A stretch of DNA of 64,000 nucleotides from NCBI GenBank assembly GCA_902363835.1, contig CABJBM010000025.1:25650-89649 (forward strand), given 5' to 3'. A model generated the notes under the pieces. The model was not told the origin of the DNA. It saw only the letters and a list, made by a program, of their open reading frames with translations, and did not search any database. This document shows positions 27,514 through 36,095 of the stretch, one piece after another; the stretch's first letter is position 1; each line of letters starts with the position of its first letter. The translations under genes were made by a program, and so were the position numbers. Source of the DNA: Lachnospiraceae bacterium. Its GTDB lineage: Bacteria > Bacillota > Clostridia > Lachnospirales > Lachnospiraceae.

Positions 27514-27888
27514 ATGGAAAGTTTGGTGAAGCGATTGACAAAGTACAACAGGATTGAAGTAGGTCAACGAATCCGTAATCGACGTATTCTAATTGGTTGG
27601 ACGCAAGAGGAGCTAGCCGAGAAAATTGGGCGTGCATATAAATATTGTCAGGATATTGAGCGTGGAACATGCGGAATGTCTGTTGAGACGATGTTAAGCA
27701 TCGCATCAAGCTTGAATATTTCTTTAGATTATCTGATTTACGGAAAAATGGAGTCGGAAAAAGAAAACAGTTCACTTCTGATTGAACAGCAGACCATCCT
27801 TAACATTCTTGGAGAATGCAGCGACAAGAAACGACGTTATGCATTGGACTTGTTAAAACTATTCATGAAAGCCTGTGATGACAGATAA
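27514..27888 (+). CDS. XRE-family helix-turn-helix regulator
   Basis: 124 residues. HTH_3 domain at about 15-72 (IRNRRILIGWTQEELAEKIG, then 'QDIERGTCGMSVETMLSIAS' and 'LDYLIYG'). The C-terminal 45 residues are helical and may mediate dimerisation. It lies next to the priming transferase and has overlapping divergent promoters, so control of EPS genes is plausible but inferred. No obvious ribosome-binding site before the ATG. A terminator follows at once. Confidence 0.83.
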   Translation: MESLVKRLTKYNRIEVGQRIRNRRILIGWTQEELAEKIGRAYKYCQDIERGTCGMSVETMLSIASSLNISLDYLIYGKMESEKENSSLLIEQQTILNILGECSDKKRRYALDLLKLFMKACDDR

Positions 27889-27893
27889 GGATA

Positions 27894-27949
27894 AAAAGGG
27901 ACGCATTGTATTCCCCACATTTATAGTTGGAGTGCAATGCGTCCTTTTC
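27894..27949 (+). terminator. Terminator of the XRE gene
   Basis: AAAAGGGACGCATTG pairs with CAATGCGTCCTTTT across a 27-nt loop. The stem is symmetric enough to act on both strands, serving the convergent acetyltransferase gene as well. Confidence 0.7.
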
Positions 27950-27978
27950 ATATCTCACTTCCAAATTTCACTTAATTT

Positions 27979-28470
27979 CTAAACCATCAGCTGATAATTC
28001 TCTATATCCAACATTTTCCCAAACTTCACTCCCACTTCCCTTATAGTCCCGCAATGAACAAACCCCAGCCTCTCATGGAGCTTTATGCTCGCCTCGTTTC
28101 CGCCGGTTATAACTGAAATGACCGTATGGATATCGTTCCGTTCCTTGGCAATCTCAAGAATGGCAAACGCCAGCTCCCCGGCGATCCCTCTACGGCGATA
28201 ATCCTTATCAATGTATACAGACAGCTCCACCGTGGCCCCATAAGCCTCTTTGGGACGGTAAGAAGAAAGGCTTGCATACCCCACTGCTTTTCCATCTTCT
28301 TCATCCACAATCAAAGGATGGTTTCCCACATTATGTTCCCGGAACCAACCCAACCACTCCTCCATGGTTTTTGGATTTAAGTCAAACGTGGCCAGCCCAT
28401 GTTCTACCTCATAATTATAAATGTTCAAAAGCTCCGGCATATCCTTTTCTTCTGCAGTTCTGATTATCAT
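27979..28470 (-). CDS. GNAT family N-acetyltransferase (phosphinothricin/MnaT type)
   Basis: 163 residues. 'IIRTAEEKDMPELLNIYNYEV' opening, acetyl-CoA loop 'YIDKDYRRRGIAGELA' (R/Q-x-x-G-x-A; about 91-107) and 'VISVITGGNEASIKLHERLGF' are the phosphinothricin/L-amino-acid acetyltransferase pattern. Uses acetyl-CoA to acetylate small amines; the natural substrate is often methionine derivatives or unknown. Single gene, no operon partner. Confidence 0.87.
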   Translation of the reverse strand: MIIRTAEEKDMPELLNIYNYEVEHGLATFDLNPKTMEEWLGWFREHNVGNHPLIVDEEDGKAVGYASLSSYRPKEAYGATVELSVYIDKDYRRRGIAGELAFAILEIAKERNDIHTVISVITGGNEASIKLHERLGFVHCGTIREVGVKFGKMLDIENYQLMV

Positions 28471-28522
28471 ATATGTCCCTCCTAAGCCTGATTGCTTTTA
28501 TCACCTGCTATCATACATCAAT

Positions 28523-29233
28523 CTACTGTCCCCGTCCAATACAAATCGCGAGAAAATATACCCTTTTTATTCCTGCCTTTTTAAGTGCCCGGGTACAGGC
28601 TTCTATGGTGCTTCCTGTGGTATAAATATCATCCACCAGAATCACTCCTTCTACTCCTTTTAAAATTTCCCCGGCAGAAAATGCCTCCTCCAGATTTTTA
28701 AGCCTGCCCGCCGGGTCAAGCCCCTTTTGGGGCATTGTCTTTTTATTTCTGACCAGCATTTGAGGGTAAACAGGGATCTCAAGGCATTCTCCGATCCTGC
28801 GTGCTAAAAGCTCTGCCTGGTTAAATCCCCGCTCCCTTCTCCGGGAAGGATGTACCGGAACAGGAACAAGGGCAGATGCATCCATGCGCCTGATCACCTT
28901 TTCATATCTGGCACAGATTGCTTCCCCATAAAAGTCTAAGTACTCCCTCTTATTCCTATATTTAATTTTCGCCATGGATCTTCCGGCTTTTTCGTCATAA
29001 TTTACAAGCGCCCTGCCATATTCAAAGGTGCGCTTGTGCCTGACACAGTCAAAGCAATATTCCACGTCAGGGCTTATGACCTCCTTACCGCACCTTTTGC
29101 AGACAGGATCCCTGACAAATGATAGTTTTTTCATGCATTCCCGGCAGATCAGCCTGCCCTTTGGCATAACGATCCCGTCACAGACAGGGCATCGTCTGGG
29201 AAATAACAGATCAATAAAAAAAGAAGGGTACAT
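28523..29233 (-). CDS. comF: ComF-like phosphoribosyltransferase-domain protein
   Basis: 236 residues. An N-terminal zinc-ribbon (C-P-V-C, C-R-E-C, C-K-R-C and C-F-D-C; about 16-60) and a C-terminal type I PRTase domain with PRPP loop VILVDDIYTTGST (about 200-212). In Bacillus the homologue takes part in DNA uptake; in clostridia its role is less clear. Located 178 bp downstream of recD2. Confidence 0.9.
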   Translation of the reverse strand: MYPSFFIDLLFPRRCPVCDGIVMPKGRLICRECMKKLSFVRDPVCKRCGKEVISPDVEYCFDCVRHKRTFEYGRALVNYDEKAGRSMAKIKYRNKREYLDFYGEAICARYEKVIRRMDASALVPVPVHPSRRRERGFNQAELLARRIGECLEIPVYPQMLVRNKKTMPQKGLDPAGRLKNLEEAFSAGEILKGVEGVILVDDIYTTGSTIEACTRALKKAGIKRVYFLAICIGRGQ

Positions 29234-29411
29234 ATAAAAGATTCTCCTTATAGAAAGAATAGAAATGAAAGAATTATAAGATAAGCAGATTCATACAAAA
29301 ACTGTCTGCCTAAAGAATTTTCGCCAGTGACAAAGGGAACGAACATGCCTGCCTATTCACTTGACAACTACTGCCATAAGGAGAGAAACACACAAAGCCT
29401 GTTTCCCTCAT

Positions 29412-31637
29412 TTATGACATCCTGCTGATTTCGCAGATCCGGTCCTTTAAACCAGAATATCTCCTCTGTTCCATTTCATTATTCACCATTCCCTCAAAGA
29501 CCTCCGGCATTCCCACCAGACAAACGCAGGATTTTGCACGGGTCACGGCGGTATAGATCAAGTTTCTGGTCATGAGCATCCTTGGACCGGAAAAAACAGG
29601 GATGACAACTGCCGGGTATTCACTTCCCTGGGATTTGTGAATGGTAATGGCATAGGCAAGCTCCAACTCCTCCAGCTGTTTAAAGCTGTAGTCCACCATG
29701 CGCCCTTCGTCGAATTCCACCGTTACAAGCTCGGCAAAGGCATTGATCTCCCGGATAATCCCCATATCCCCATTATAGATACCGGTCCCCTTATCAACGG
29801 GGATCCCATACCCGTTGCGGACCTCCCACTCAATGTTGTAATTATTCTTGATCTGCATGACCTTATCCCCTACCCGGTAGGTGACTCCGGCCGCTTCCTT
29901 TTCAGTTTTTCCTTCTCCAGGCGGATTTAAATATTCCTGTAAGATGGCATTGAGCCGTTCCACACCAATAGCCCCTTTTCTCATTGGCGTCATGATCTGG
30001 ATATCATATGTTTTTGCATGGACATAACCGGGCAGCTTGTCCTGAACCAGAGTGATCATTGCATTAATAATGGCATTAGGATCCTCTCTTTTGATGAACA
30101 GAAAATCATTGCTCTTTTTTCCCAGGGGAACAGGCTCTCCCCTATTGATTCTATGGGCATTGACCACAATATCACTTTGGGTTGCCTGACGAAAGATCTT
30201 GGTCAGCATAACCACATTAAAGCTTCCGGAATCAATCATATCCCGAAGCACGTTTCCAGGGCCAACGCTGGGAAGCTGGTTCACATCCCCTACAAGGATG
30301 AGCCTTGTCCCCGGATTGACCGCCTTTAAAAGAGACTGCATCAAATGGATATCCACCATGGAGGTCTCATCAATGATCACAGCATCGGCATCCAGAGGAT
30401 TTTCTTCATTTCTCTCAAAATGCATTCCCAGAGAACGTTCATCCCCCGGAACTCCGGTCAGCTCTAAAAGCCGGTGAATGGTCCTGGCCACATATCCGGT
30501 GGCTTCTGTCATCCTCTTTGCCGCCCTGCCGGTGGGCGCCGCCAGAAGGATCTCCATTTCCTCACTTTCAAAGAACCGGATGATGGTGTTGATGGTGGTC
30601 GTCTTACCGGTACCAGGACCTCCGGTGATGATGAGAAGCCCACTGTTAACCGCTTCCACCACTGCCAGGACCTGCTTTTCATCCAGTTCGATCTGTCCTT
30701 CCTTTTGAATCTTAAGAAGCTTGGCCCTGATCTCCTCCTCTGGCATCTGCCCCCTGATGTTTAAGTCGTGAAGCATCTTTGCCACATTCAGTTCCATGTA
30801 ATAGTACTGGGAAGCGTAAACAATCCGCTTTCCTTCTGATTCCCGGATGACAAGGCGTTTATCCAGCTGCATGTCCATCAAATGCTTATCTATAAAGGAA
30901 GGTTCTATTTTAAGAAGCTCTGAAGCCTGGGACAAAAGCTCTTCCTCCGGCAGATAGGTATGGCCGTTTGCCGTAGCCTGCAGCAGGGTGTACAACACCC
31001 CGCATTTAATTCGGAAATCCGAATCCGTAAAAATTCCTGCTTTTCTGGCAATTTCATCTGCCATTTTAAATCCCACGCCAGGAATATCATCTGCCAGCTG
31101 GTAAGGATTTTCCTTTAGTACGCCGTAAAGCCTGGGCCCATATTCCTGGTAGATCTTTACCGCCAGATTCATGGAAATTCCATACTCCTGAAGGAACATC
31201 ATGGCCTGACGCATTTCCCTTTTTTCCTCTACCTGCTGGGAAATGGACATGGCCATCTTTTCACTGACTCCTTTTACTTCGGAAAGCCGCTCCGGCTCTT
31301 CTTCCATGATTCGGAAGGTATCTGCTTTAAAACGGCGGACAATCCTGGCGGCCAAAGCGGCCCCGATCCCCTTGATGGCACCTGACCCCAGATACCGTTC
31401 CATGGCCGCAGTATCCTCCGGAGCCTTGATCTCATAGCTTTCTACGGTCATCTGCTCTCCGTAAACCGGATGCTCGGTCATGGAGCCTACGGCTTCGATC
31501 ATTTCCCCCTCATTTATGTAGTGGAAGCTTCCCACAAGGGTGTACTCATCCCCGGCATCTACAAGGCTTAAGACGGTGTAGCCGTTGTCTTCGTTCCTGT
31601 ATTTAATTTTCTCTACAAATCCGCAGACTGTTGCCAT
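29412..31637 (-). CDS. recD2: RecD2-type ATP-dependent DNA helicase
   Basis: 741 residues from the ATG with AGGAGG 4 bp upstream, preferred over a start 18 bp earlier. N-terminal OB-like domain (about 1-75), helix-hairpin-helix repeats ('GIGAALAARIVRRF', 'VKGVSEKMAMSI', 'IPGVGFKMADEIARKAG'; about 90-210), then a superfamily 1B helicase core with Walker A 'ITGGPGTGKTTT' (about 340), Walker B 'VIIDETSMVD' (about 425) and C-terminal 'AYAITIHKSQGSEYPAV' UvrD-like domain. 5'-3' helicase acting in DNA repair independent of RecBC. Full length. Confidence 0.95.
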   Translation of the reverse strand: MATVCGFVEKIKYRNEDNGYTVLSLVDAGDEYTLVGSFHYINEGEMIEAVGSMTEHPVYGEQMTVESYEIKAPEDTAAMERYLGSGAIKGIGAALAARIVRRFKADTFRIMEEEPERLSEVKGVSEKMAMSISQQVEEKREMRQAMMFLQEYGISMNLAVKIYQEYGPRLYGVLKENPYQLADDIPGVGFKMADEIARKAGIFTDSDFRIKCGVLYTLLQATANGHTYLPEEELLSQASELLKIEPSFIDKHLMDMQLDKRLVIRESEGKRIVYASQYYYMELNVAKMLHDLNIRGQMPEEEIRAKLLKIQKEGQIELDEKQVLAVVEAVNSGLLIITGGPGTGKTTTINTIIRFFESEEMEILLAAPTGRAAKRMTEATGYVARTIHRLLELTGVPGDERSLGMHFERNEENPLDADAVIIDETSMVDIHLMQSLLKAVNPGTRLILVGDVNQLPSVGPGNVLRDMIDSGSFNVVMLTKIFRQATQSDIVVNAHRINRGEPVPLGKKSNDFLFIKREDPNAIINAMITLVQDKLPGYVHAKTYDIQIMTPMRKGAIGVERLNAILQEYLNPPGEGKTEKEAAGVTYRVGDKVMQIKNNYNIEWEVRNGYGIPVDKGTGIYNGDMGIIREINAFAELVTVEFDEGRMVDYSFKQLEELELAYAITIHKSQGSEYPAVVIPVFSGPRMLMTRNLIYTAVTRAKSCVCLVGMPEVFEGMVNNEMEQRRYSGLKDRICEISRMS

Positions 31638-31649
31638 GGTTCCTCCTGT

Positions 31650-31692
31650 AAACAATAAGAAATACGCTCTGCGGATTTCTTATTGTTTGTTA
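31650..31692 (-). promoter_or_regulatory. Hairpin in the recD2 leader
   Basis: CAATAAGAAAT and ATTTCTTATTG form a perfect 11-bp stem with an 11-nt loop, ending just before the Shine-Dalgarno sequence. It could be an upstream terminator or a translational control element. Confidence 0.4.
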
Positions 31693-31880
31693 TTACGGCA
31701 GTTACCGGATAAAGATGCAAGCCTCCTTACCTGGCCCTTACCTGGCCCTTACACGCACAAATACAAGCAGACTGCCGCAAAACCAGCCCCACCGGAATCT
31801 TGCGATGCCGCCAGGGTCGTTCTAAAGCAGTCCTGCTAGCCATACACAGAACTGATATTCTTATCAGATCTGTTTTCTGG

Positions 31881-32885
31881 TTAAAATTCTGTTTTTTTAT
31901 CTCCGCCATGCATAAATTCAATGAATTTCCCTGTTCCAATGGCTACTGCTGTCAGCGGGTCCTCTGCGATCATGGTGGTGATTCCTGTCTTCTCTTCAAT
32001 CAGAGCATCCAATCCGCTTAAGAGAGAACCGCCTCCGGTAAGCACGATCCCACGGTCAAAAATGTCGGCCGCCAGTTCCGGTGGAGTGCGCTCCAGCACG
32101 TTGTGTACGGCGTCCACAATCTGCATGGCCGGTTCTTTTAATGCATCCAGAGTCTCGTCAGAAGTGACCACAATGGTCTTTGGCAGACCGGTAACCAGGT
32201 TACGTCCCCGAACCTCCATGGTCAGGACTTCGGGCCTTCTGTATGCCGCACCGATGTTGATCTTGATTTCCTCAGCCGTTCTCTCACCGATCAGAAGGTT
32301 GTGCTTCTTACGCATATAACGGACAAGGGCTTCATCAAAATCATCTCCCGCTACTTTTATGGAGGTGCTTACTACTGTGCCCCCAAGGGAAATAACGGCA
32401 ATATCAGAGGTTCCTCCTCCGATATCAACAATCATGTTTCCGCAGGCCTTTGCAATGTCGATCCCTGCGCCAATGGCTGCTGCCACCGGCTCCTCAATGA
32501 TCGCCACCTCTCTGGCTCCTGCCTGGTAGGTTGCATCCTCTACCGCTTTTTTCTCTACTTCAGTGGCACCGCTGGGAATACAGACGCTGATCCTTGGCTT
32601 TCTCAGGGTCTTTTTTCCCACTGCCTTGTTAATAAAGTATTTAAGCATTTTTTCCGTTACGGTATAATCAGAAATAACGCCTTGACGAAGAGGTCTTACT
32701 GCCACAATGTTGCCCGGGGTTCTTCCGATCATCAGTCTGGCTTCCTCTCCAATGGCTTTGATTTTATTAGTATCACGGTCAATGGCTACAACGGAAGGTT
32801 CCTTTAATACAACTCCCTTTCCTTTAATATAGACCAGTATGCTTGCTGTACCTAAATCGATTCCAATATCATTGGACATCATCAT
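31881..32885 (-). CDS. mreB: MreB/Mbl-type rod-shape actin homologue
   Basis: 334 residues. Phosphate-1 'DIGIDLGTASILVYIKGKG', 'EPSVVAID', phosphate-2 'MIVDIGGGTSDIAVISLGG' and adenosine 'DRGIVLTGGGSLL' motifs of bacterial actins are all present. Filaments guide lateral wall synthesis at the membrane. Single gene with no mreCD next to it, as for Mbl or MreBH paralogues, so 'mbl' is equally possible. Three tandem ATG codons; AGGAGG precedes the first. Confidence 0.93.
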   Translation of the reverse strand: MMMSNDIGIDLGTASILVYIKGKGVVLKEPSVVAIDRDTNKIKAIGEEARLMIGRTPGNIVAVRPLRQGVISDYTVTEKMLKYFINKAVGKKTLRKPRISVCIPSGATEVEKKAVEDATYQAGAREVAIIEEPVAAAIGAGIDIAKACGNMIVDIGGGTSDIAVISLGGTVVSTSIKVAGDDFDEALVRYMRKKHNLLIGERTAEEIKINIGAAYRRPEVLTMEVRGRNLVTGLPKTIVVTSDETLDALKEPAMQIVDAVHNVLERTPPELAADIFDRGIVLTGGGSLLSGLDALIEEKTGITTMIAEDPLTAVAIGTGKFIEFMHGGDKKTEF

Positions 32886-33079
32886 CTTGCTTCCTCCTGT
32901 TCGCTGTATCCTGTTCCCAGGGTTTCCTTTATCTTCAAACTAAACGTCTAATTCGTAAATGAAGTTACAGTTTCTATTTTATTATATACAATAACCCTGG
33001 GAATTCAAAGGCTTTTTTTAATTTTTATTATGTTTATTTTTTTTTAATATGTGGTACACATTTTAGTCACAATTTCCTC

Positions 33080-33296
33080 GTATACTAATAATACGTTATC
33101 CGGAAGGATAACGGGCCTTTTGTTTCAAGTAACTTACTTGAAATCACAAAGCTTTTTCATACTCATACCGGACGGCGCGAGCCGTCCGGCCCCCCTAAAA
33201 GAACATTCTCTTATTTTATATACCTACCATTCCCAATCGCAATACTTAAACTGGGGTCCGATTCCTTAAAGAATTCGGACTCCAGTTTTTTATGTC
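33080..33296 (+). ncRNA. Candidate structured small RNA between mreB and the ABC-F gene
   Basis: Plus-strand hairpins: GTTATCC-GGAA-GGATAAC (about 33094-33111), TTTCAAGTAA/TTACTTGAAA (about 33124-33144) and CCGGACGGC-GCGA-GCCGTCCGG (about 33168-33189), then a terminator stem with T6 at 33248-33291. Two loops (GGAA, GCGA) are GNRA tetraloops only when read on the plus strand, and the T-run also points that way. No protein frame fits. The promoter is weak (TATACT at 33081). The class is not recognised. Confidence 0.45.
33248..33291 (+). terminator. Strong intrinsic terminator (possibly bidirectional)
   Basis: AAACTGGGGTCCGA pairs with TCGGACTCCAGTTT, followed by TTTTTT on the plus strand. It ends just before the stop of the convergent ABC-F gene (33301) and could serve both sides. 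Confidence 0.75.
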
Positions 33297-33300
33297 TTTA

Positions 33301-34857
33301 TCAGGATAATTTAAGGGCCCATTCCCTGCAGTCCATTACCCTGGTTGCAATCCCTTCATAGAATTCCGGTTCGTGGCAGATTAAAAGAATGCTTCCCTTA
33401 TATTCCTTTAAGGCTTTTTTCAGTTCTTCCTTTGCCTCCACATCCAGGTGGTTGGTAGGCTCGTCCAGAAGAAGGACATTGGTTTCCCGGTTAATGAGCT
33501 TGCATAATCTGACCTTTGCCTGCTCCCCGCCGCTGAGTACCCGGACCTGGCTCTCAATGTGCTTGGTGGTAAGACCGCATTTGGCAAGAGCCGACCGGAC
33601 CTGGTACTGGGTATAGGAAGGGAACTCCTTCCAAATCTCTTCAATACAGGTGGTAGTATTTCCGGGAGCCATTTCCTGTTCAAAGTATCCGATGGAAAGA
33701 TAATCTCCAAGCTCCACATTTCCCTCCAAGGATGGCACAAGTCCCAGGATGCTCTTTAGCAGTGTGGTTTTACCAATACCGTTTGCACCTACTAAAACCA
33801 CCTTCTCTCCCCGCTCCATGGAAAGATTCAAGGGTTTTGACAAAGGCTCCTCATAGCCAATGACCATGTCCTTTGTTTCAAAGATGTATTTTCCGGCTGT
33901 ACGGGCTTCCATAAAATGAAACTCCGGCTTTGGCTTATCCTTTGAAAGCTCAATAACCTCCATCTTATCCAGCTTCTTTTGCCTGGACATTGCCATGTTC
34001 CTGGTGGACACCCGGGCCTTGTTTCTGGCCACAAAATCCTCCAGCTCTGCAATCTCCTGCTGCTGCCGCTTATAAGCCGCCTCCAATTGGGCACGTTTCA
34101 CCGCATACACTTCCTGAAACTTTTCGTAGTCGCCCACATAACGGTCCAGGCTCTGATTTTCCATATGATAAATGATATTGACCACGCTGTTTAAGAAGGG
34201 GATATCGTGGGATATGAGGATAAATGCATTTTCATACTCCTGAAGGTATCGTTTCAGCCATTCAATATGCTGTACATCCAGATAATTTGTTGGCTCGTCA
34301 AGAAGCAGGATATCCGGCTTTTCCAGTAAAAGCTTTCCTAAGAGGATCTTGGTCCTCTGCCCTCCGCTCAGCTCTGTTACGTCCTTATCCAGGCCAATGT
34401 CGGTTAATCCCAGGGCCCTGGCCACTTCCTCCACCTTTGAATCAATAATATAAAAATCATGAGCCATGAGAAGGTCCTGAATGGTTCCAAGCTCCTCCAT
34501 CATGGAGGCCATGGTCTCCTCATCTGCTTCTCCCATTTTGTCACAGATTTCATTCATCTGTTCTTCCATCTGAAACAGGAACGCAAAGGCGCTTTTTAAT
34601 ACGTCCCGGATGGTCATCCCTTTTTCCAGCACTGTATGCTGGTCCAGATAACCTACACGGACCCGTTTTGCCCACTCCACCTTTCCTTCGTCCGGCTGCA
34701 ATGTTCCGGTTATTATATTCATAAATGTGGATTTTCCTTCTCCATTGGCTCCGATCATGCCGATGTGCTCTCCTTTCAGGAGGCGGAAGGATACATCATG
34801 AAAGATAGCACGATCCCCAAATCCATGGGTCAGATGTTCTACGTTTAATATGCTCAT
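33301..34857 (-). CDS. ABC-F family ATPase (YbiT/YkpA type)
   Basis: 518 residues, two ABC domains with no membrane segments. Walker A 'GANGEGKSTF' (about 36) and 'GANGIGKTTLL' (about 355), signatures 'LSGGQRTK' (about 165) and 'LSGGEQAK' (about 443), and Walker B LLLDEPTNYLD and LLLDEPTNHLD. The charged inter-domain linker (about 240-320) is the P-site tRNA interaction motif region of ABC-F proteins, which act on ribosomes. The sequence fits the YkpA/YbiT housekeeping branch rather than antibiotic-resistance members. AAAGGAG before the ATG. Confidence 0.92.
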   Translation of the reverse strand: MSILNVEHLTHGFGDRAIFHDVSFRLLKGEHIGMIGANGEGKSTFMNIITGTLQPDEGKVEWAKRVRVGYLDQHTVLEKGMTIRDVLKSAFAFLFQMEEQMNEICDKMGEADEETMASMMEELGTIQDLLMAHDFYIIDSKVEEVARALGLTDIGLDKDVTELSGGQRTKILLGKLLLEKPDILLLDEPTNYLDVQHIEWLKRYLQEYENAFILISHDIPFLNSVVNIIYHMENQSLDRYVGDYEKFQEVYAVKRAQLEAAYKRQQQEIAELEDFVARNKARVSTRNMAMSRQKKLDKMEVIELSKDKPKPEFHFMEARTAGKYIFETKDMVIGYEEPLSKPLNLSMERGEKVVLVGANGIGKTTLLKSILGLVPSLEGNVELGDYLSIGYFEQEMAPGNTTTCIEEIWKEFPSYTQYQVRSALAKCGLTTKHIESQVRVLSGGEQAKVRLCKLINRETNVLLLDEPTNHLDVEAKEELKKALKEYKGSILLICHEPEFYEGIATRVMDCREWALKLS

Positions 34858-35143
34858 TGAAAAACTCCTTTATTAATGCGGTTTAATTATCTCTTATCTT
34901 TTCAGTGATTCATGGCCTTTTGCCGGTTTTTCACCATTTCCAATACGAAACATCATAATTCTACATGACAGAAGCGATTAAGGCAAGCAAAAAGCTTATA
35001 TTCATGGGCTCATTTTTCATTATACCTGACTTTCCGGCTTCTTTTCTGCTTTTGTTTCATCCCTTTTTCTGTTCCAGTTGCAAAAAATAACAAAACCGTT
35101 TATGATAAAGCCAACAGAAACATTTTGAAGAAAGGGTTATATT
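34858..35143. other. Intergenic region between divergent genes
   Basis: Separates the ABC-F gene (minus) from the CmpB-like gene (plus). It must hold both promoters; I see no clear consensus hexamers and no hairpin of note. Confidence 0.4.
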
Positions 35144-36031
35144 ATGTACTTGTATACTTGGTATCAATGGCTGCTGTTTTTTTTCATATACTGCTTTATC
35201 GGCTGGATCATCGAGTCCACCTACGTTTCAGTAAGGAGCTTCCATTTTGTAAACCGGGGGTTTCTAAGGCTTCCCCTTCTTCCTCTTTATGGAAGCGGGG
35301 CCATTATTATGCTGTGGCTGTCTCTCCCGGTCCAGGGAAACATATTCCTTGTATTTCTTTTTGGCATGGTGGGGGCCTCTGCCCTGGAATATGCCACAGG
35401 CTATTTCATGGAGCGTCTTTTTAAAATGAAATACTGGGACTACAGCAACAATCCCTTTAATTTAAACGGATATGTCTGTCTTGGCACCTCCATTGCATGG
35501 GGCTTTCTCACCCTGCTGCTGACGGAAATCATTCACCGCCCTCTGGAATGGCTGGTCCTTCGCCTGGACGGGACAGTATGCATTGTCCTTGTGATCATCA
35601 TCGGCATTCTTTTTACCGCCGATGCCGTACATTCCGTCAAAGAGGCCCTGGACCTTGGCCGCATCCTGGAATCCATGACAAAATTAAAGTCAGAGTTGGA
35701 AGAGGTGCAGGTGCAGATCGCACTGTTAAAAGCTGAAACCGCCCAAAAGGTGTCTGACCTAACAACTGAAACCATTCAAAAAGCAGCCAGTTTAAAGGAC
35801 GAAACCATGGTAAAAATCTCTTCCTTAAAAGCTGAAACTGCCACCGCTTTAAAAGAATCTGCTTTAGCAGAACGCCTGCAGTCCCTCACGGAAAACAGAG
35901 AAAAGCTGACCGGACGTCTGACCTTTTACCGAAAGGGCATCCTCCGCCGGAACCCTACCGCTTCCTCCCGGCTGTTTGGAGAGGCTTTAAGGGAATTAAA
36001 GGAATACTCCAAAAAATATAAAAAATCATAA
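35144..36031 (+). CDS. CmpB-like putative ABC-transporter type IV membrane protein
   Basis: 295 residues. Five membrane helices in the first 160 residues with the family pattern 'FFFIYCFIGWIIESTYVS', 'NRGFLRLPLLPLYGSGA' and 'WDYSNNPFNLNGYVCLGTSIAWG'. The C-terminal 110 residues are a soluble, strongly amphipathic, heptad-like coiled coil (repeated 'ETAxKxSxLxxE' segments). Family members are common in clostridia; the function is not established. AAAGGG before the ATG, and a terminator follows. Confidence 0.82.
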   Translation: MYLYTWYQWLLFFFIYCFIGWIIESTYVSVRSFHFVNRGFLRLPLLPLYGSGAIIMLWLSLPVQGNIFLVFLFGMVGASALEYATGYFMERLFKMKYWDYSNNPFNLNGYVCLGTSIAWGFLTLLLTEIIHRPLEWLVLRLDGTVCIVLVIIIGILFTADAVHSVKEALDLGRILESMTKLKSELEEVQVQIALLKAETAQKVSDLTTETIQKAASLKDETMVKISSLKAETATALKESALAERLQSLTENREKLTGRLTFYRKGILRRNPTASSRLFGEALRELKEYSKKYKKS

Positions 36032-36047
36032 CAATAAATACAAAGAC

Positions 36048-36078
36048 GGAGCCTGGTCAAAAGCCAGGCTCCGCTTTT
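36048..36078 (+). terminator. Bidirectional terminator between convergent genes
   Basis: CGGAGCCTGG pairs with CCAGGCTCCG, followed by CTTTT; perfect 10-bp stem, T-run only on the plus strand. It serves the CmpB-like gene and probably the convergent phosphoglucomutase gene. Confidence 0.85.
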
Positions 36079-36095
36079 ATATCTTAAAAATCCCT

